DNA of 64,000 nucleotides from CAVZTA01 sp963778025 (GCA_963778025.1 CAVZTA010000002.1:45986-109985); one strand, 5' to 3'; counted from the first letter of the stretch, positions 47,459 through 57,443 are shown. Notes: generated from the sequence alone by a model not told the origin. Numbers and translations are program-made.

Positions 47459-48628
47459 ATGCTCGACGCGCTCCTCGCGGAGGCCCGGCTGCGGTGGGGG
47501 CTTGATCCCGCCGCAGGGCTCCAGGTGGTCGCGTCGGAGCGGCTGATCGCGACACCGCTCGAGCCGTCCCGGCCGGCCCTGATCGTCCCGCTCGCCGTGC
47601 TGCGTGCGGACGACGAGCGCGACCCGCCCGCGCCGTTGCCGGGCCGCCATGGGCCGCTCGGCGACGAACGGCTGGGCGTCCTGGGACGGCTCTATCCGTC
47701 GACGCATGCGGTCGGCCGGTTCGGCAGGGACGATGGCGCCACGATCGCGGACCTCGTGCCCGGCGACTTCCACGCGCCGATCTACCTGGGGCCGGTACCC
47801 GCCGAGCTGGCCGTCGCGTCACCCTGGGCGATGCCCTGGGTCTCCTGGCGCCTCCGCCGGCCCGACGGTTGCCCGTGGGATCGCGAGCAGACGCACGAGT
47901 CGTTGCGGAACCACCTGCTCGAGGAGGCCTACGAGGTCTACGACGCGCTGGGCCCCGGCCCGGCCTCGCCGGAGCTCGCGGGCGAGCTCGGTGACCTGCT
48001 GCTCCAGGTGGTCCTCCACGCGCAGCTCGCGGCCGAGGAGGGCGTGTTCGACCTGACCGACGTCTGGGCGGCCATCGCGTCGAAGATCGTGCGGCGCCAT
48101 CCGCATGTCTTCGGCGACGCGGAGGCACGGACGGCGAGCGATGTGAACCGTCAGTGGGAGCGGATCAAGGCGGACGAGCGCGCGGAGGCGGCGGCCGCCG
48201 ATGATGGACGCGCCGCGCCACGCAGCGCCCTCGACGGCATCAGCCGCTCGCTGCCCGCTCTCGCGGCCAGCCAGGAGATGCAGGAGCGCGCCTCGAACAT
48301 CGGCTATGACTGGCCGTCGATCGATGGCGTGCTGGACAAGGTGACCGAGGAGCTGGATGAGCTGCGGGCCGCCACGACCCCGGCGGAGCGCGCGGAGGAG
48401 CTGGGCGACCTGCTGTTCGTGCTCACCAACGTCGGGCGCTGGCACGACATCGAGGTGGAGGCGGCGTTGCGCGCCGCGAATGACAAGTTCCGGCGCCGCT
48501 TCCGGCGGGTCGAACGGATGGCCGCGGAACGCGAGGTGGCGCTGCGGGACCTGTCGTTCGAGGAGCTGGACGCCATGTGGGATGCGGCCAAGGCCGAGGA
48601 ACGGGCTGCCGCGGGAGGACGGACGTGA
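47459..48628 (+). CDS. mazG: Nucleoside triphosphate pyrophosphohydrolase MazG with N-terminal extension
   Basis: House-cleaning NTP pyrophosphatase of 389 residues. Two MazG domains are visible, the first with RRPDGCPWDREQTHESLRNH and HLLEEAYEVYDAL. The second has YDWPSIDGVLDKVTEELDEL and EELGDLLFVLTNVGRW. The metal-binding EExxE...EExxD pattern is present in both. The first ~125 residues are an extra domain not found in E. coli MazG. It may be a remnant of the tetrapyrrole-methylase-like domain fused to MazG in YabN-type proteins, but I see no methylase motif. It overlaps rph by GTGA and forms an operon with rph and rdgB. Confidence 0.93.
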   Translation: MLDALLAEARLRWGLDPAAGLQVVASERLIATPLEPSRPALIVPLAVLRADDERDPPAPLPGRHGPLGDERLGVLGRLYPSTHAVGRFGRDDGATIADLVPGDFHAPIYLGPVPAELAVASPWAMPWVSWRLRRPDGCPWDREQTHESLRNHLLEEAYEVYDALGPGPASPELAGELGDLLLQVVLHAQLAAEEGVFDLTDVWAAIASKIVRRHPHVFGDAEARTASDVNRQWERIKADERAEAAAADDGRAAPRSALDGISRSLPALAASQEMQERASNIGYDWPSIDGVLDKVTEELDELRAATTPAERAEELGDLLFVLTNVGRWHDIEVEAALRAANDKFRRRFRRVERMAAEREVALRDLSFEELDAMWDAAKAEERAAAGGRT

Positions 48629-49389
48629 GCATCGGGAATCAGGGGCCGCCGGTGGCCGCATCGGTCGCGAACCGGGTCGTTCGGGCCGACGGCCGGGGGC
48701 CGCGCGACCTGCGGCCGGTGTCCACGCAGCTGGGCGTCCAGAAGTGGGCCGAGGGCTCGTGCCTGGTCCGCTTCGGCGACACCCAGGTGCTGTGCGCGGC
48801 GACGATCGAGGACCGTGTGCCGCCGCATCTCCGCGGCAAGGGCACCGGCTGGGTGACGGCGACCTACGAGATGCTGCCGCGGGCGACGGCCGAGCGCTCC
48901 GAGCGTGAGGCGGCCAAGGGCAAGGTCGGCGGGCGGACGCACGAGATCCAGCGCCTGATCGGCCGGTCGCTGCGCGGGGTCATCGACCTGGCGCGGATCG
49001 GCGAGCGCACGATCACCGTGGACTGCGACGTCCTCGTCGCCGACGGCGGGACCCGGACCGCCTCGATCACCGGCGGCTACATCGCGCTGGCGGCTGCGCT
49101 CATCACGTACGGCATGGAGCGCCATCTCATCGGCAAGGTCGCGGCCGTGTCGGTGGGCATCGTCGACGGCGTCCACCATCTCGACCTCGACTACTCCGAG
49201 GACTCCCGCGCCGAGGTCGACTTCAACGTCGTCGGCACGGACCAGCAGACCTACGTCGAGCTCCAGGGCACCGCCGAGGGCAAGCCGTTCTCGCGCGCCG
49301 ATGCGAACGGGCTCATCGACCTCGCCGACGAGGGGCTGCGCCAGCTGTTCGCGGCGCAGGCGGCGGCGATCGCGACGGTCCGCCGCTGA
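48625..49389 (+). CDS. rph: Ribonuclease PH
   Basis: Phosphorolytic 3'-5' exoribonuclease that trims tRNA precursors, 254 residues. Recognised by RADGRGPRDLRPVSTQLGVQ, GSCLVRFGDTQVLCAATIED, GWVTATYEMLPRAT, GRTHEIQRLIGRSLRG and DCDVLVADGGTRTASITGGY. GTG 48625 overlaps the mazG stop, and GGGAGGACGG lies just upstream. The mazG-rph-rdgB order groups nucleic-acid turnover and nucleotide sanitation, a common bacterial arrangement for rph and rdgB. The frame is intact. Confidence 0.96.
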   Translation: MSIGNQGPPVAASVANRVVRADGRGPRDLRPVSTQLGVQKWAEGSCLVRFGDTQVLCAATIEDRVPPHLRGKGTGWVTATYEMLPRATAERSEREAAKGKVGGRTHEIQRLIGRSLRGVIDLARIGERTITVDCDVLVADGGTRTASITGGYIALAAALITYGMERHLIGKVAAVSVGIVDGVHHLDLDYSEDSRAEVDFNVVGTDQQTYVELQGTAEGKPFSRADANGLIDLADEGLRQLFAAQAAAIATVRR

Positions 49390-49400
49390 TCCTCGAGCCG

Positions 49401-50064
49401 ATGGCTGGCAGGGGCGTCGCCTCGGACGTCGGAGGGTCCCGCAGGCTCGTCGTCGCGACGCGTTCCGTCGCACAAGCTCGGCGAGCTGCGCGAGCTGCTC
49501 GCCCTGGACCGCGCTGAGCTCGTCTCGCTCGACGACGTCGGCGCGGCCGGCGAGCCCGAGGAGACCGGCGAGACGTTCGAGGCGAACGCGGCGCTCAAGG
49601 CGCGGTTCTACGCTCGCTTGACGGGCCTCCCCACGCTGGCCGACGACTCCGGGCTGGAGGTCGACGCGCTCGACGGCGGTCCGGGCGTCCGCACGAAGCG
49701 CTACAGCGGCCCCGATGCGACCGACGCGACCAACAACACGAAGCTGCTCGCGACGCTCGACGGGCTGCCGGCTGCGCGTCGGGCGGCGCGCTACGTGTGC
49801 GTGCTCGCGCTCGCGGAGCCGGCGCAGGCCGGGCCGCGCGGTGGGCTGCCCGTGACCACCGCACGAGGGACGTTCCGGGGCCGCATCGCGATCGCGCCGA
49901 AGGGCTCGAACGGCTTCGGCTACGACCCCATCTTCGAGCCCGCGGGCGAGCCACCGGGTGGCCGGACGGTCGGGCAGCTGCCGCCGGCGGAGAAGAACCG
50001 GCGCTCGCATCGGGCGGCGGCGGCGCGGCGGATGGCGCCCATCCTCCGCGCCCGGGGGTTCTGA
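49401..50064 (+). CDS. rdgB: dITP/XTP pyrophosphatase RdgB/HAM1 (one frame break)
   Basis: Removes non-canonical purine NTPs such as dITP and XTP. The 220-residue protein reads through if one extra base (G near 49470) is skipped, which restores LVVATRSVHKLGELRELL, the family N-terminus. Downstream are TFEANAALKARFYARLTG, LPTLADDSGLEVDALDGGPG with the substrate-binding DDSGL, APKGSNGFGYDPIF and the terminal SHRAAAARRMAP. ATG 49401, 11 bp after rph, is in the correct upstream frame. Loss of such a conserved housekeeping enzyme is less likely than a sequence error. Confidence 0.88.
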
Positions 50065-50585
50065 GCGGCACGGACATCTATCGCGGCGTAGCGCGCCACC
50101 TCGTCGCGCCGGTCGACTTCGCGCTCTACATCGCGTTCTTCCCGCAGCTCGTGGCCGGACCGATCGTGCGGTTCCACGAGATCCGCGATCAGCTCGTCCG
50201 GCGGCGCGAGACGGAGGGTGCGTTCGCGGCCGGCATCTACCGGTTCTCGCTCGGTCTGGGCAAGAAGGTCCTCATCGCGGACACCGTCGCGCCGGTCGCC
50301 GACGCCGTCTTCGCGACGCCTGCCTCGCGAGCTCTCGACCGGCGTCGCGGTGCTGGGCGTCGTCGCGTATGCCGTCCAGCTGTACTTCGACTTCTCGGGC
50401 TATTCGGACATGGCGCTCGGGCTGGCGCTGCTGTTCGGCATCCGCCTGCCCGAGAACTTTGCCCGGCCGTACGCGTCGCGCTCGATCACCGAGTTCTGGC
50501 GACGCTGGCACATGTCGCTCTCGCGCTGGTTCCGCGACTACGTGTACATCCCGCTCGGCGGCAACCGCGGATCGCCGGCAGGACC
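50065..50585 (+). pseudogene. Internal fragment of an MBOAT O-acyltransferase (AlgI-like)
   Basis: About 170 codons match only the middle of AlgI-type membrane-bound O-acyltransferases. The match starts at DIYRGVARHLVAPVDFALY and runs through FFPQLVAGPIVRFHEIRDQL, FSLGLGKKVLIADTVAPVAD, YAVQLYFDFSGYSDMALGLA and RRWHMSLSRWFRDYVYIPL. It ends abruptly after GGNRGS. There is no start codon, the first ~130 and last ~150 residues of a normal AlgI are missing, and one extra base near 50325 breaks the frame. The conserved first histidine (RRWHMS) is present but the second catalytic histidine region is absent. It is a gene remnant left by recombination, or a misjoin in the sequence. Confidence 0.78.
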
Positions 50586-50703
50586 CCCGCCGGACATGGC
50601 GACGCCGGGCGGTCCTGGTTCGCCTGCCGATGTCACCGCCCGGCGTCCCACTGCTGACGCCCGAGGCCGCGCGCGCTGTTCCGGGCATGCCACAGTTGCC
50701 GCG

Positions 50704-53577
50704 ATGAGCGAGGGGCGATCGTCGAGCCTCGAGCGCGCGCCCGTGGTCGGCCGCGCGGACGAGCTGCGCGAGCTGGCCGGGGCGCTGGATCGCGTGCCCG
50801 CTGGGTTCCGCGGATGGGTGCTCGCGGGCGAGGCCGGTGTGGGCAAGACCACGCTGCTCCGCGCGGCGATCGACGACGCCCGACGCCGCGGCTGGCGCGT
50901 GCTGCTGGCCCGGGCGACCGAATGGGAGCAGGCGCTCGACTTCGCGGGGCTGGGCGACCTCCTCGACGAGGTGCCCGACGAGGCGTTCGATGCGCTGCCG
51001 AGCCCGCAACGGCGAGCCCTCGACATCGCGCTGCGCCGGACGGACGACGACGCACCGGCCGACACGCTCGCCCTGTCCCAGGCGGTGCTGGCCCTCATCC
51101 GCAGGTCCGCCGCGAGCGACCCCGTCCTGCTCGCGCTCGACGACGCGCAGTGGCTCGACGCGCCGAGCGCGCGGGTCCTGGAATTCGTCGTCCGACGTCT
51201 GGAACGCGAACCCGTCGCGCTGGTCGCCACCGTCCGGAGCACCGACCCGCGGGCCGCCGATCCACCGGTCCTCCGGGCCGTCCCACACGAGCGTCTGGAG
51301 CACCGGTCGGTGGGCCCGCTCTCGGTCGACGCGCTCGCCCGCCTCCTCGGGGAGCGGCTGGGCCATGTCCCGCCGCGGACCGTCGCCGTGCGGATCCGCG
51401 AGCTGTCGGGCGGCAACCCGTTCTACGCGCTGGAGCTGGGTCGGGCGGCCCTCGCGCAGGGGACGGCCGGTCTCGAGGGCGCGCTCGACGTGCCGGAGTC
51501 GCTGGCCGCGCTCACCCGGGACCGGATCCGACGGCTGCCCGACGACGCGCGGGACGCGGTCGCCATCGCCGGGCTCGCGCTCCAGCCGACGCGGTCGCTC
51601 GTGGTCGCGGCCTGGCCGGACGGCCCGGGCACGGGCGCGAGCATGGGCGCCGGCAGCGCGCGCGACGCGGACATCGCCGGCGCGGCCCTCGATACCGCCA
51701 TCGCGGCAGGCATCGTCGAGGAGCGCGCGGACGGCCGGTTGGCGTTCACGCATCCGCTGCTCGCGTGGGCCGCCGCCAGCACGCCGACCGCCGAGCGTCG
51801 CGAGGCGATCCACGAGCGCCTCGCGGTCGTCGCCCCCGATGCTGACGAACGTGTCCGCCACCTGGCGATCGTCACGCCGTTCGCGAGCGAGACGGTCGCC
51901 GAGGCCCTGCACGCGGCGGCGCTTCGGGCGCACGACCGGGGCGCGCCGGAGACGGCGACCGACCTCGAGCTCGATGCCGTCCGGCTCACGCCGGCCGACC
52001 TCGAGGACCGGGTCCACCAGCGGACGATGACCGCCGCCGAGTACGCGATCCGCGCCGGCGACCCGCCGCGCGCCCGGCGGATCCTGGAGCGGCACATCGA
52101 GCGCCTGCCGGCCGGGCCGCCCCGTGCCCGGGCGATCACGCTCCTCGCGGACATCCGCTCCGGGGACGACTGGGAGGCCAAGCTCGCCCTGCTCGACCAG
52201 GCTCGTGAGGAAGCCGGCGACGACCATGCGAGCCGCGCCGAGATCGAGGTCGCCGCGGGCCTCGGCGAGTGGATGCTGGTGCGCAACCTGCCCCGCGGGG
52301 TCGCCCGGATCCGCGACGGGCTCGCCGCCGCGCGGCGGAGCGGCGATCCGCTGCTCGAGGTCCGCGCCGCCGGCGCACTCGCGTTCCTCGAGGCACACGT
52401 CGGGCTGCTCGAGGAGGGCCTCGCCCGGATCGAGCGGACGTACCCGCTGGCGGAGCGGACACCGGGCATCCGGGCGCTGTTCTCGCTCGACTACAACCAC
52501 GCCCTGCTGCTCGACCGCGCGGACCGGCCCGCCGAGGCACGCCAGCACTACCTCGCCGTGCTCGAACGGGTCGACCGCACGAACGACGCCGACACCCGGC
52601 CGTTCGTGCTCATCAACCTCGCCCAGCAGGAGCTGACGCTCGGGGATTGGGAGGCGTCGCGGCGGCTTCATGACGAGGCGGACCTCGCGGCGGATCTGCT
52701 GGGCCACGACTCGACGAAGGTGTTCGTGTCGGCGTCGCGCGCCTGGCTCGATGCCCATCGCGGCGATGTCGAGGCGGTGCGGATCGGCGCGGCGCGGGCG
52801 ATCGACCTGGCGCACCGGACGAGGTCGCGGAGCGGCGAGGCGGACGGTCGCACGGCGCTCGCGATGGCCGAGCTCTCGCTGGGCGACCACGACGCGGCCT
52901 GGGAGCTCGTCACGCCGGCCGCGGCCTGGCAGCAGGAGGCGGGCGTGCCGCACTCGCCGGGTCTCGTCTACATCCCGCTCGCGGCGGAGACGGCGGCGCT
53001 TCGCGGCGCGCCCGACGTCGATCGATGGCTCAAGCCGCTCCGCGACGTGGGCGAGCGCCTCGATCATGCGTCCTCACTGCTGGCGTTCCATCGGGCGTCG
53101 GCCCAGCGTGCGGCCCAGCGCGGCGACCTCGAGGGGGCGCTCGCGTCGTCGACGCTGGCCCTCGAGCAGGCGGGCCGGCTCGTCCATCCGTTCGCCGTGG
53201 CACGGACCCGGCTGGTCCATGGCGAGATCCTGCGCCGGTTGCGGCAGCGGGCGGCGGCACGCGAGATGGTCGGGGAGGCGCTGGCGACGTTCGAGCGCCT
53301 CGGCGCCGCCCGCTGGGCCGAGCGGGCGCGCACGGAGCTGGCGCGCGCCGGTCTGCCGAGCGGCGACGCGACGGGTCTCTCGGCCCTCACGCCGACCCAG
53401 CGCGAGGTGGCGGCGCTCGTCGCCGCGGGGCGGACGAATCGCGAGGTCGCGGCGACGTTGTTCATGAGCCCGCACACCGTGGAGGCGCACCTCACGTCGA
53501 TCTACCGCGTGCTCGGGATCCGCGGCCGGACCGACCTCGCCCGGGTCTTCCCGGGGGGTGCGGAAGCACAGGACTAG
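50704..53577 (+). CDS. Large LuxR-family regulator with AAA ATPase (LAL/MalT-like)
   Basis: Transcription factor of 957 residues of the large ATP-binding LuxR class. It begins VVGRADELRELAGALDRV, with Walker A GEAGVGKTTLLRA (residues 42 onward) and Walker B DPVLLALDDAQWLDAPS. A long central TPR-like helical region follows. The C-terminal LuxR helix-turn-helix reads LTPTQREVAALVAAGRTNRE and SPHTVEAHLTSIYRVLGIRG. Such proteins switch on target genes after ligand and ATP binding. No obvious target operon adjoins it. The frame is clean, in contrast to the fragment directly upstream. Confidence 0.92.
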   Translation: MSEGRSSSLERAPVVGRADELRELAGALDRVPAGFRGWVLAGEAGVGKTTLLRAAIDDARRRGWRVLLARATEWEQALDFAGLGDLLDEVPDEAFDALPSPQRRALDIALRRTDDDAPADTLALSQAVLALIRRSAASDPVLLALDDAQWLDAPSARVLEFVVRRLEREPVALVATVRSTDPRAADPPVLRAVPHERLEHRSVGPLSVDALARLLGERLGHVPPRTVAVRIRELSGGNPFYALELGRAALAQGTAGLEGALDVPESLAALTRDRIRRLPDDARDAVAIAGLALQPTRSLVVAAWPDGPGTGASMGAGSARDADIAGAALDTAIAAGIVEERADGRLAFTHPLLAWAAASTPTAERREAIHERLAVVAPDADERVRHLAIVTPFASETVAEALHAAALRAHDRGAPETATDLELDAVRLTPADLEDRVHQRTMTAAEYAIRAGDPPRARRILERHIERLPAGPPRARAITLLADIRSGDDWEAKLALLDQAREEAGDDHASRAEIEVAAGLGEWMLVRNLPRGVARIRDGLAAARRSGDPLLEVRAAGALAFLEAHVGLLEEGLARIERTYPLAERTPGIRALFSLDYNHALLLDRADRPAEARQHYLAVLERVDRTNDADTRPFVLINLAQQELTLGDWEASRRLHDEADLAADLLGHDSTKVFVSASRAWLDAHRGDVEAVRIGAARAIDLAHRTRSRSGEADGRTALAMAELSLGDHDAAWELVTPAAAWQQEAGVPHSPGLVYIPLAAETAALRGAPDVDRWLKPLRDVGERLDHASSLLAFHRASAQRAAQRGDLEGALASSTLALEQAGRLVHPFAVARTRLVHGEILRRLRQRAAAREMVGEALATFERLGAARWAERARTELARAGLPSGDATGLSALTPTQREVAALVAAGRTNREVAATLFMSPHTVEAHLTSIYRVLGIRGRTDLARVFPGGAEAQD

Positions 53578-53663
53578 GGGGTCACGGGATATCGCTCGGG
53601 GGTGGCGGAGGGCAGGCTGACCTCAGCGCCTCGAGCCCGGGGCACGACACAGGAGCCACCGTC

Positions 53664-53846
53664 ATGACCCCCGAAGTCCACCTCCTCTACACCCTCCTCG
53701 CGAACCACCCGCGGGACGGCCGCGAGATCGCGAATATCGGCCGCCGGAGCGGCCACGCGACCGACGTCTCGACCGGTCGGGGCCGCCGCCTCGGTCGTCT
53801 CGCGGTCCGCCGGCCGCAGCCGGCCGGCGCCCCATCCCACTCGTGA
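53664..53846 (+). CDS. Small hypothetical protein (60 aa)
   Basis: Short reading frame beginning MTPEVHLLYTLLANHPRDGR, preceded by AGGAG 8 nt before the ATG, and followed by a strong 12-bp hairpin. The C-terminal half is Arg- and Gly-rich. I recognise no family. The good ribosome-binding site and the terminator directly after the stop support a real gene; the short length and biased composition argue for caution. Confidence 0.45.
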   Translation: MTPEVHLLYTLLANHPRDGREIANIGRRSGHATDVSTGRGRRLGRLAVRRPQPAGAPSHS

Positions 53847-53869
53847 CGCCGGGGGCGCTCCCTGATCCA

Positions 53870-53898
53870 CTCGACGCCCGGTGAGCCCGGGCGTCGAG
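53870..53898. terminator. Bidirectional hairpin terminator
   Basis: A perfect 12-bp stem CTCGACGCCCGG/CCGGGCGTCGAG with a 5-nt loop, placed between the stop of the small protein and the stop of the convergent cyclase-ATPase gene (53910). There is no T-tract, so it would act as a GC-rich intrinsic terminator or simple transcription barrier. Confidence 0.65.
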
Positions 53899-53909
53899 GG
53901 GCATCCGGC

Positions 53910-56900
53910 CTAGCCGGCCGATGCCTCGAGCGACCGGGCACCCGGCCGGACGGTCGTGCTGCCCGGGATGACGGGTCGCGCCGCCACCTCCCGGTCGATC
54001 ACGCCCAGGAACCCCGTCGCGCCGACCGCCGCGAACTGCTCCCGCATCCGCCGATCCGCGGCGATGACGTCCGGCCGATCCCTCGGCAGGAGCAGCACCA
54101 TCAGCGCCCTGGTCAAGGCCGCCCAGAACGGGAGGTCGAGCGCCTCGGACCCCGAGATCGTCTCCGTGAAGAGCTCCGCGGCCTGACGGTCATCGCGCAG
54201 CCCCGCGATGAGGGCGCGCAGCATGAGTCGTTGCAAGTCGACGACGCGGCCTCGCGCCACCACGGCGTCGAACTCCTCCAGTGCCTGAGTGGCGCCGGCC
54301 TCGTCCCCGATCAGCGCGGCGACGATGCCCTCCGTCGCTCGCACGCCCCAACTCTTGGCCCCGAGGCGCGCCGCCTCTGCCACGAGCGCGGCGGCCTCGT
54401 CGAAGCGCCCGAGGCCGATCCTCGTCCATGCACGATTCGTGGCGTTGCCCATCAGATACTCGGGATTGTCGATCGTCGCGGCAAACCCCGATGCCTCCTC
54501 GTCCAGCGCCGGGAACGCGGGGTCACCGCGGAACCCCGCGACGAGAAGCTCCTGCCAGCACATCTGGAGCTGCGTCCACGGACCGAGGGCCGACCGGTCG
54601 AAGGGTGCGAGCTCTGCCAGGACACCGTCCCAGTCCATCGCCTCGAAGCGCTGGTAGGCGATGCCCGACGCCTCCGAGGCGAGCGAGCCCCAGTCGCCCA
54701 TCCGGCGAGCCAGGTCGGCGCCTTCCACGGCCAGCTCGCGCGCGGCCTGCGGGTCCTCGTTCGGAACGACCACGAGCAGGTTGTGGACGGCTCGCGACCA
54801 CGGCCTCGGGAGCCCGAATCCACGGGCCAGCTCCCGCGCGCCGGCAAGCAGCGCCCACCCCTCCCGGGGATGCGTCTCGCCCGCGATGAGGCCCTTCGTG
54901 ACCAGCGCGTCGACGAGGACCTCGCGTTCCTCCCGGGCTTCAGAGATCGCGATCGCGCGCTCGATCGTCGTGGCCGCGGGTGCCAGGTCACGGACGAGGA
55001 AGTACGCGCGGCCAAGCTGTCCGAGGAACGCCGCGACGCCATCGTCGCCCTCATCGATCGCCCCCGCGAGGCGCCGCGCCGCCTCCTCGAGCAATGTGAT
55101 CGCCTCGCGCGGTCGTCCCTGCGCTGACAGTGCCGTGGCGGCCTTGGCGAGGACGCTCAGCTCCGTCCCGGCGTCCCCCACGCTTCGGTGGTACGCGATC
55201 GCCCGACCGTAGAGCTCGTCCGCTTTCGCCGTGGCGTCGGCGAGGTAGGCGAGGTCGCCGGCGCGCTCGGCGAGCACCGCGCATTCCCGGTCGTCGCTGG
55301 ACAGCGCCATCGCCCGCTCCAGGAACCGGATCGCGGCGTCGTACGAGTAGAGGCGCGCTGCCCTGTCCGCGGCCGCGCGGTAGGCGACACGCGCCTGCGC
55401 GGTGAGTGCCGCAGCTTCGTCGCCGGCCGGCGCGGCCACCCTCGCGGCGTCGTAGTGGAAGGCGAGGACGGCCGCCAGCTCGTCGTCCTCGACCGACTCG
55501 AAGTAGCGCGCCGCAGCGACGTGCCGGTCGCGGCGATCGCGCTTCGAGAGGGTCGCGTAGACCACGTCGCGGACGACGGCCTGGAAGAACTGGTACTGGC
55601 CTCGTTCGGGCGACTGCGGGTCGGTCTCGACGCGCAGCAGCGCGGCATGGACGATCCGCTCGAGCGCGTCGTCGAGCTCGGCGGCACGCCGCCCGGAGAC
55701 CGCGGCGAGGGCCGCGACCGTGAAGCTCAGGCCCAGCACCGACCCGTGCTGGAGCAGCTCCCGATCGCCTGCTGTGAGGGCATCGACACGCGCACCGATG
55801 AGGGCGTGAAGCGTCTCGGGGATCGGCACCTCGGCGACGGACCGCGTGAGCCGATACCCGGTCGCGGTGGCCTCGACCGTCCCATCCGCCACGAGCATCC
55901 GGGCCATCTCGACCGCGTAGAGCGGGACGCCGTCCGCCCGGCGCGCGATCGCCGCGACGACCTCGTCCGGGACACCGGGCAGGGTCCCGGCCACGAGCGC
56001 GCGCATCGTCGGCGTGTCGAGCGGCGCCAGATGGAGGCCGCTGACGTTCCGACGCTCGGCCGCGAAGTCGGGCCATCGCTCATGGACCTCCGGCCGGGCG
56101 AGGGTGACCAGGAGGATCGGCGAGCGCCGCGACCACTCGACGAGGTGGGCGATGAACTCCACGAGACCGTCGTCGGCCCAGTGGAGGTCCTCGACCACGA
56201 GGACCGTCGGTGCCGCATCGGCGATCCGCTCGAACAGGGTCCGCCATGCCGTGAATAGCTCACCCTTCTCGAGCCGGGTCGCCCCGTCCTCGGGCTGGCC
56301 GATCGCGAGGAGGGACAGGAGAGCGGCGGTGATCGAGGCCGCCTCGTCCTGGTCGGTCGCGATCGGCGCGACCATCGCTTCGATCGCGGCACGAGCGACC
56401 TCGGCGTCGGCGTTCTCGGCGAGACCGGCGCGACGACGGACCATCTCGGCGAGCGCCCAGAACGTGATCCCATCGCCGTACGAGGGCGCGCGTCCCTGGA
56501 GCCAGGCGATCGTTTCCGGCTGAGCCCGCACGACCTGCTCGAACTCCCACGCCAGCCGGCTCTTGCCGATGCCCGCCTGGCCGGTGACCGAGACGAGGCG
56601 AAGCCGTCGTTCGTCGATCGTCGATCGGAGGGCGTCCACGAGCCGCGTCAGCTCGGCATCGCGTCCGACGAACGGCGGCTGGACGCCGCGCTCGACGCTC
56701 GCGCTCGGATCGGCAACATCCCGCCCGATCGCGCGGAACGCCCGCACGGGCTCGACCTTGCCCTTGAGGGTGAGGGGTTCCAGCGATTCGAAGGCGATCG
56801 CCGGGTCAGCCCCGCGACGGGTCGCATCGTCGACCACGACCGTCCCGGGCCGTGCCGCGGCCTGGAGTCGGGCGGCCGTGTTCACGATGTCGCCCGCGAC

Positions 56901-57443
56901 CATCGCCTGATCGCCCAGGCCGACGTTGACCGCCGCCTCGCCCGTGGTCACGCCGGCACGTGCCTGGAGCGGGGATGCATCCGAGCCCAGCGCGGGGACG
57001 GCCGTGACCACCTCGAGCGCCGCCAGCACGGCACGTCCGGGATCGTCCTCGTGCGCGACCGGCGCGCCCCAGAGCGCCATCACCGCGTCGCCGATGAACT
57101 TCTCGACCCGCCCACCATGGCGCTCGATGACCGAGCGGGTCAGGACGAAGTACCGATCGAGGGCGTCACGCGTGTCCTCGGCGTCACGGCGCTCCGTCGC
57201 CTCCGTGAACCCGACGAGGTCCACGAACAGCACCGACACGACGCGCCGCTCCGTCGCCGTCGGCGTTGCCGGAGGCGACTCGCCCTTGGGCGAGCCGTTC
57301 TCGGCGCCACAATCAGGACAGAAGCGCGCGCCAGCTGGCAGCGTCGCCCCGCACGAGCGACAGGTATCAGCCTGGCGGGCACCGCAATGCGGACAGAAGC
57401 GATGGCTCGCCTCGATGTCGTTGCCACACGACGCGCAGCGCAA
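53910..57443 (-). CDS. Zinc-ribbon class III cyclase-AAA ATPase-TPR regulator
   Basis: A 1177-residue cytosolic signalling protein. The N-terminus has two zinc-ribbon units with eight cysteines (C3, C6, C17, C20, C28, C31, C42, C45). The class III cyclase domain (about 65-240) contains VSVLFVDLVGFTEATERRD with a metal-binding Asp, and KFIGDAVMALWG. The AAA/NACHT-like ATPase has Walker A VTGQAGIGKSRLAWEF and Walker B TVLVVEDLHWADDG. A long TPR-like C-terminus follows. It is a full-length relative of the broken gene at the window start. The start is TTG 57443, chosen because AGAGGGG lies 6 nt upstream and the zinc ribbon begins at once. What it senses is unknown. Confidence 0.9.
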   Translation of the reverse strand: MRCASCGNDIEASHRFCPHCGARQADTCRSCGATLPAGARFCPDCGAENGSPKGESPPATPTATERRVVSVLFVDLVGFTEATERRDAEDTRDALDRYFVLTRSVIERHGGRVEKFIGDAVMALWGAPVAHEDDPGRAVLAALEVVTAVPALGSDASPLQARAGVTTGEAAVNVGLGDQAMVAGDIVNTAARLQAAARPGTVVVDDATRRGADPAIAFESLEPLTLKGKVEPVRAFRAIGRDVADPSASVERGVQPPFVGRDAELTRLVDALRSTIDERRLRLVSVTGQAGIGKSRLAWEFEQVVRAQPETIAWLQGRAPSYGDGITFWALAEMVRRRAGLAENADAEVARAAIEAMVAPIATDQDEAASITAALLSLLAIGQPEDGATRLEKGELFTAWRTLFERIADAAPTVLVVEDLHWADDGLVEFIAHLVEWSRRSPILLVTLARPEVHERWPDFAAERRNVSGLHLAPLDTPTMRALVAGTLPGVPDEVVAAIARRADGVPLYAVEMARMLVADGTVEATATGYRLTRSVAEVPIPETLHALIGARVDALTAGDRELLQHGSVLGLSFTVAALAAVSGRRAAELDDALERIVHAALLRVETDPQSPERGQYQFFQAVVRDVVYATLSKRDRRDRHVAAARYFESVEDDELAAVLAFHYDAARVAAPAGDEAAALTAQARVAYRAAADRAARLYSYDAAIRFLERAMALSSDDRECAVLAERAGDLAYLADATAKADELYGRAIAYHRSVGDAGTELSVLAKAATALSAQGRPREAITLLEEAARRLAGAIDEGDDGVAAFLGQLGRAYFLVRDLAPAATTIERAIAISEAREEREVLVDALVTKGLIAGETHPREGWALLAGARELARGFGLPRPWSRAVHNLLVVVPNEDPQAARELAVEGADLARRMGDWGSLASEASGIAYQRFEAMDWDGVLAELAPFDRSALGPWTQLQMCWQELLVAGFRGDPAFPALDEEASGFAATIDNPEYLMGNATNRAWTRIGLGRFDEAAALVAEAARLGAKSWGVRATEGIVAALIGDEAGATQALEEFDAVVARGRVVDLQRLMLRALIAGLRDDRQAAELFTETISGSEALDLPFWAALTRALMVLLLPRDRPDVIAADRRMREQFAAVGATGFLGVIDREVAARPVIPGSTTVRPGARSLEASAG

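Noticed and set aside
50272..53067. A very long antisense frame (~930 codons) opposite the LuxR regulator
   Set aside because: Composition is low-complexity Arg/Gly/Val and has no recognisable motif; the plus-strand frame has Walker A/B and the LuxR HTH.
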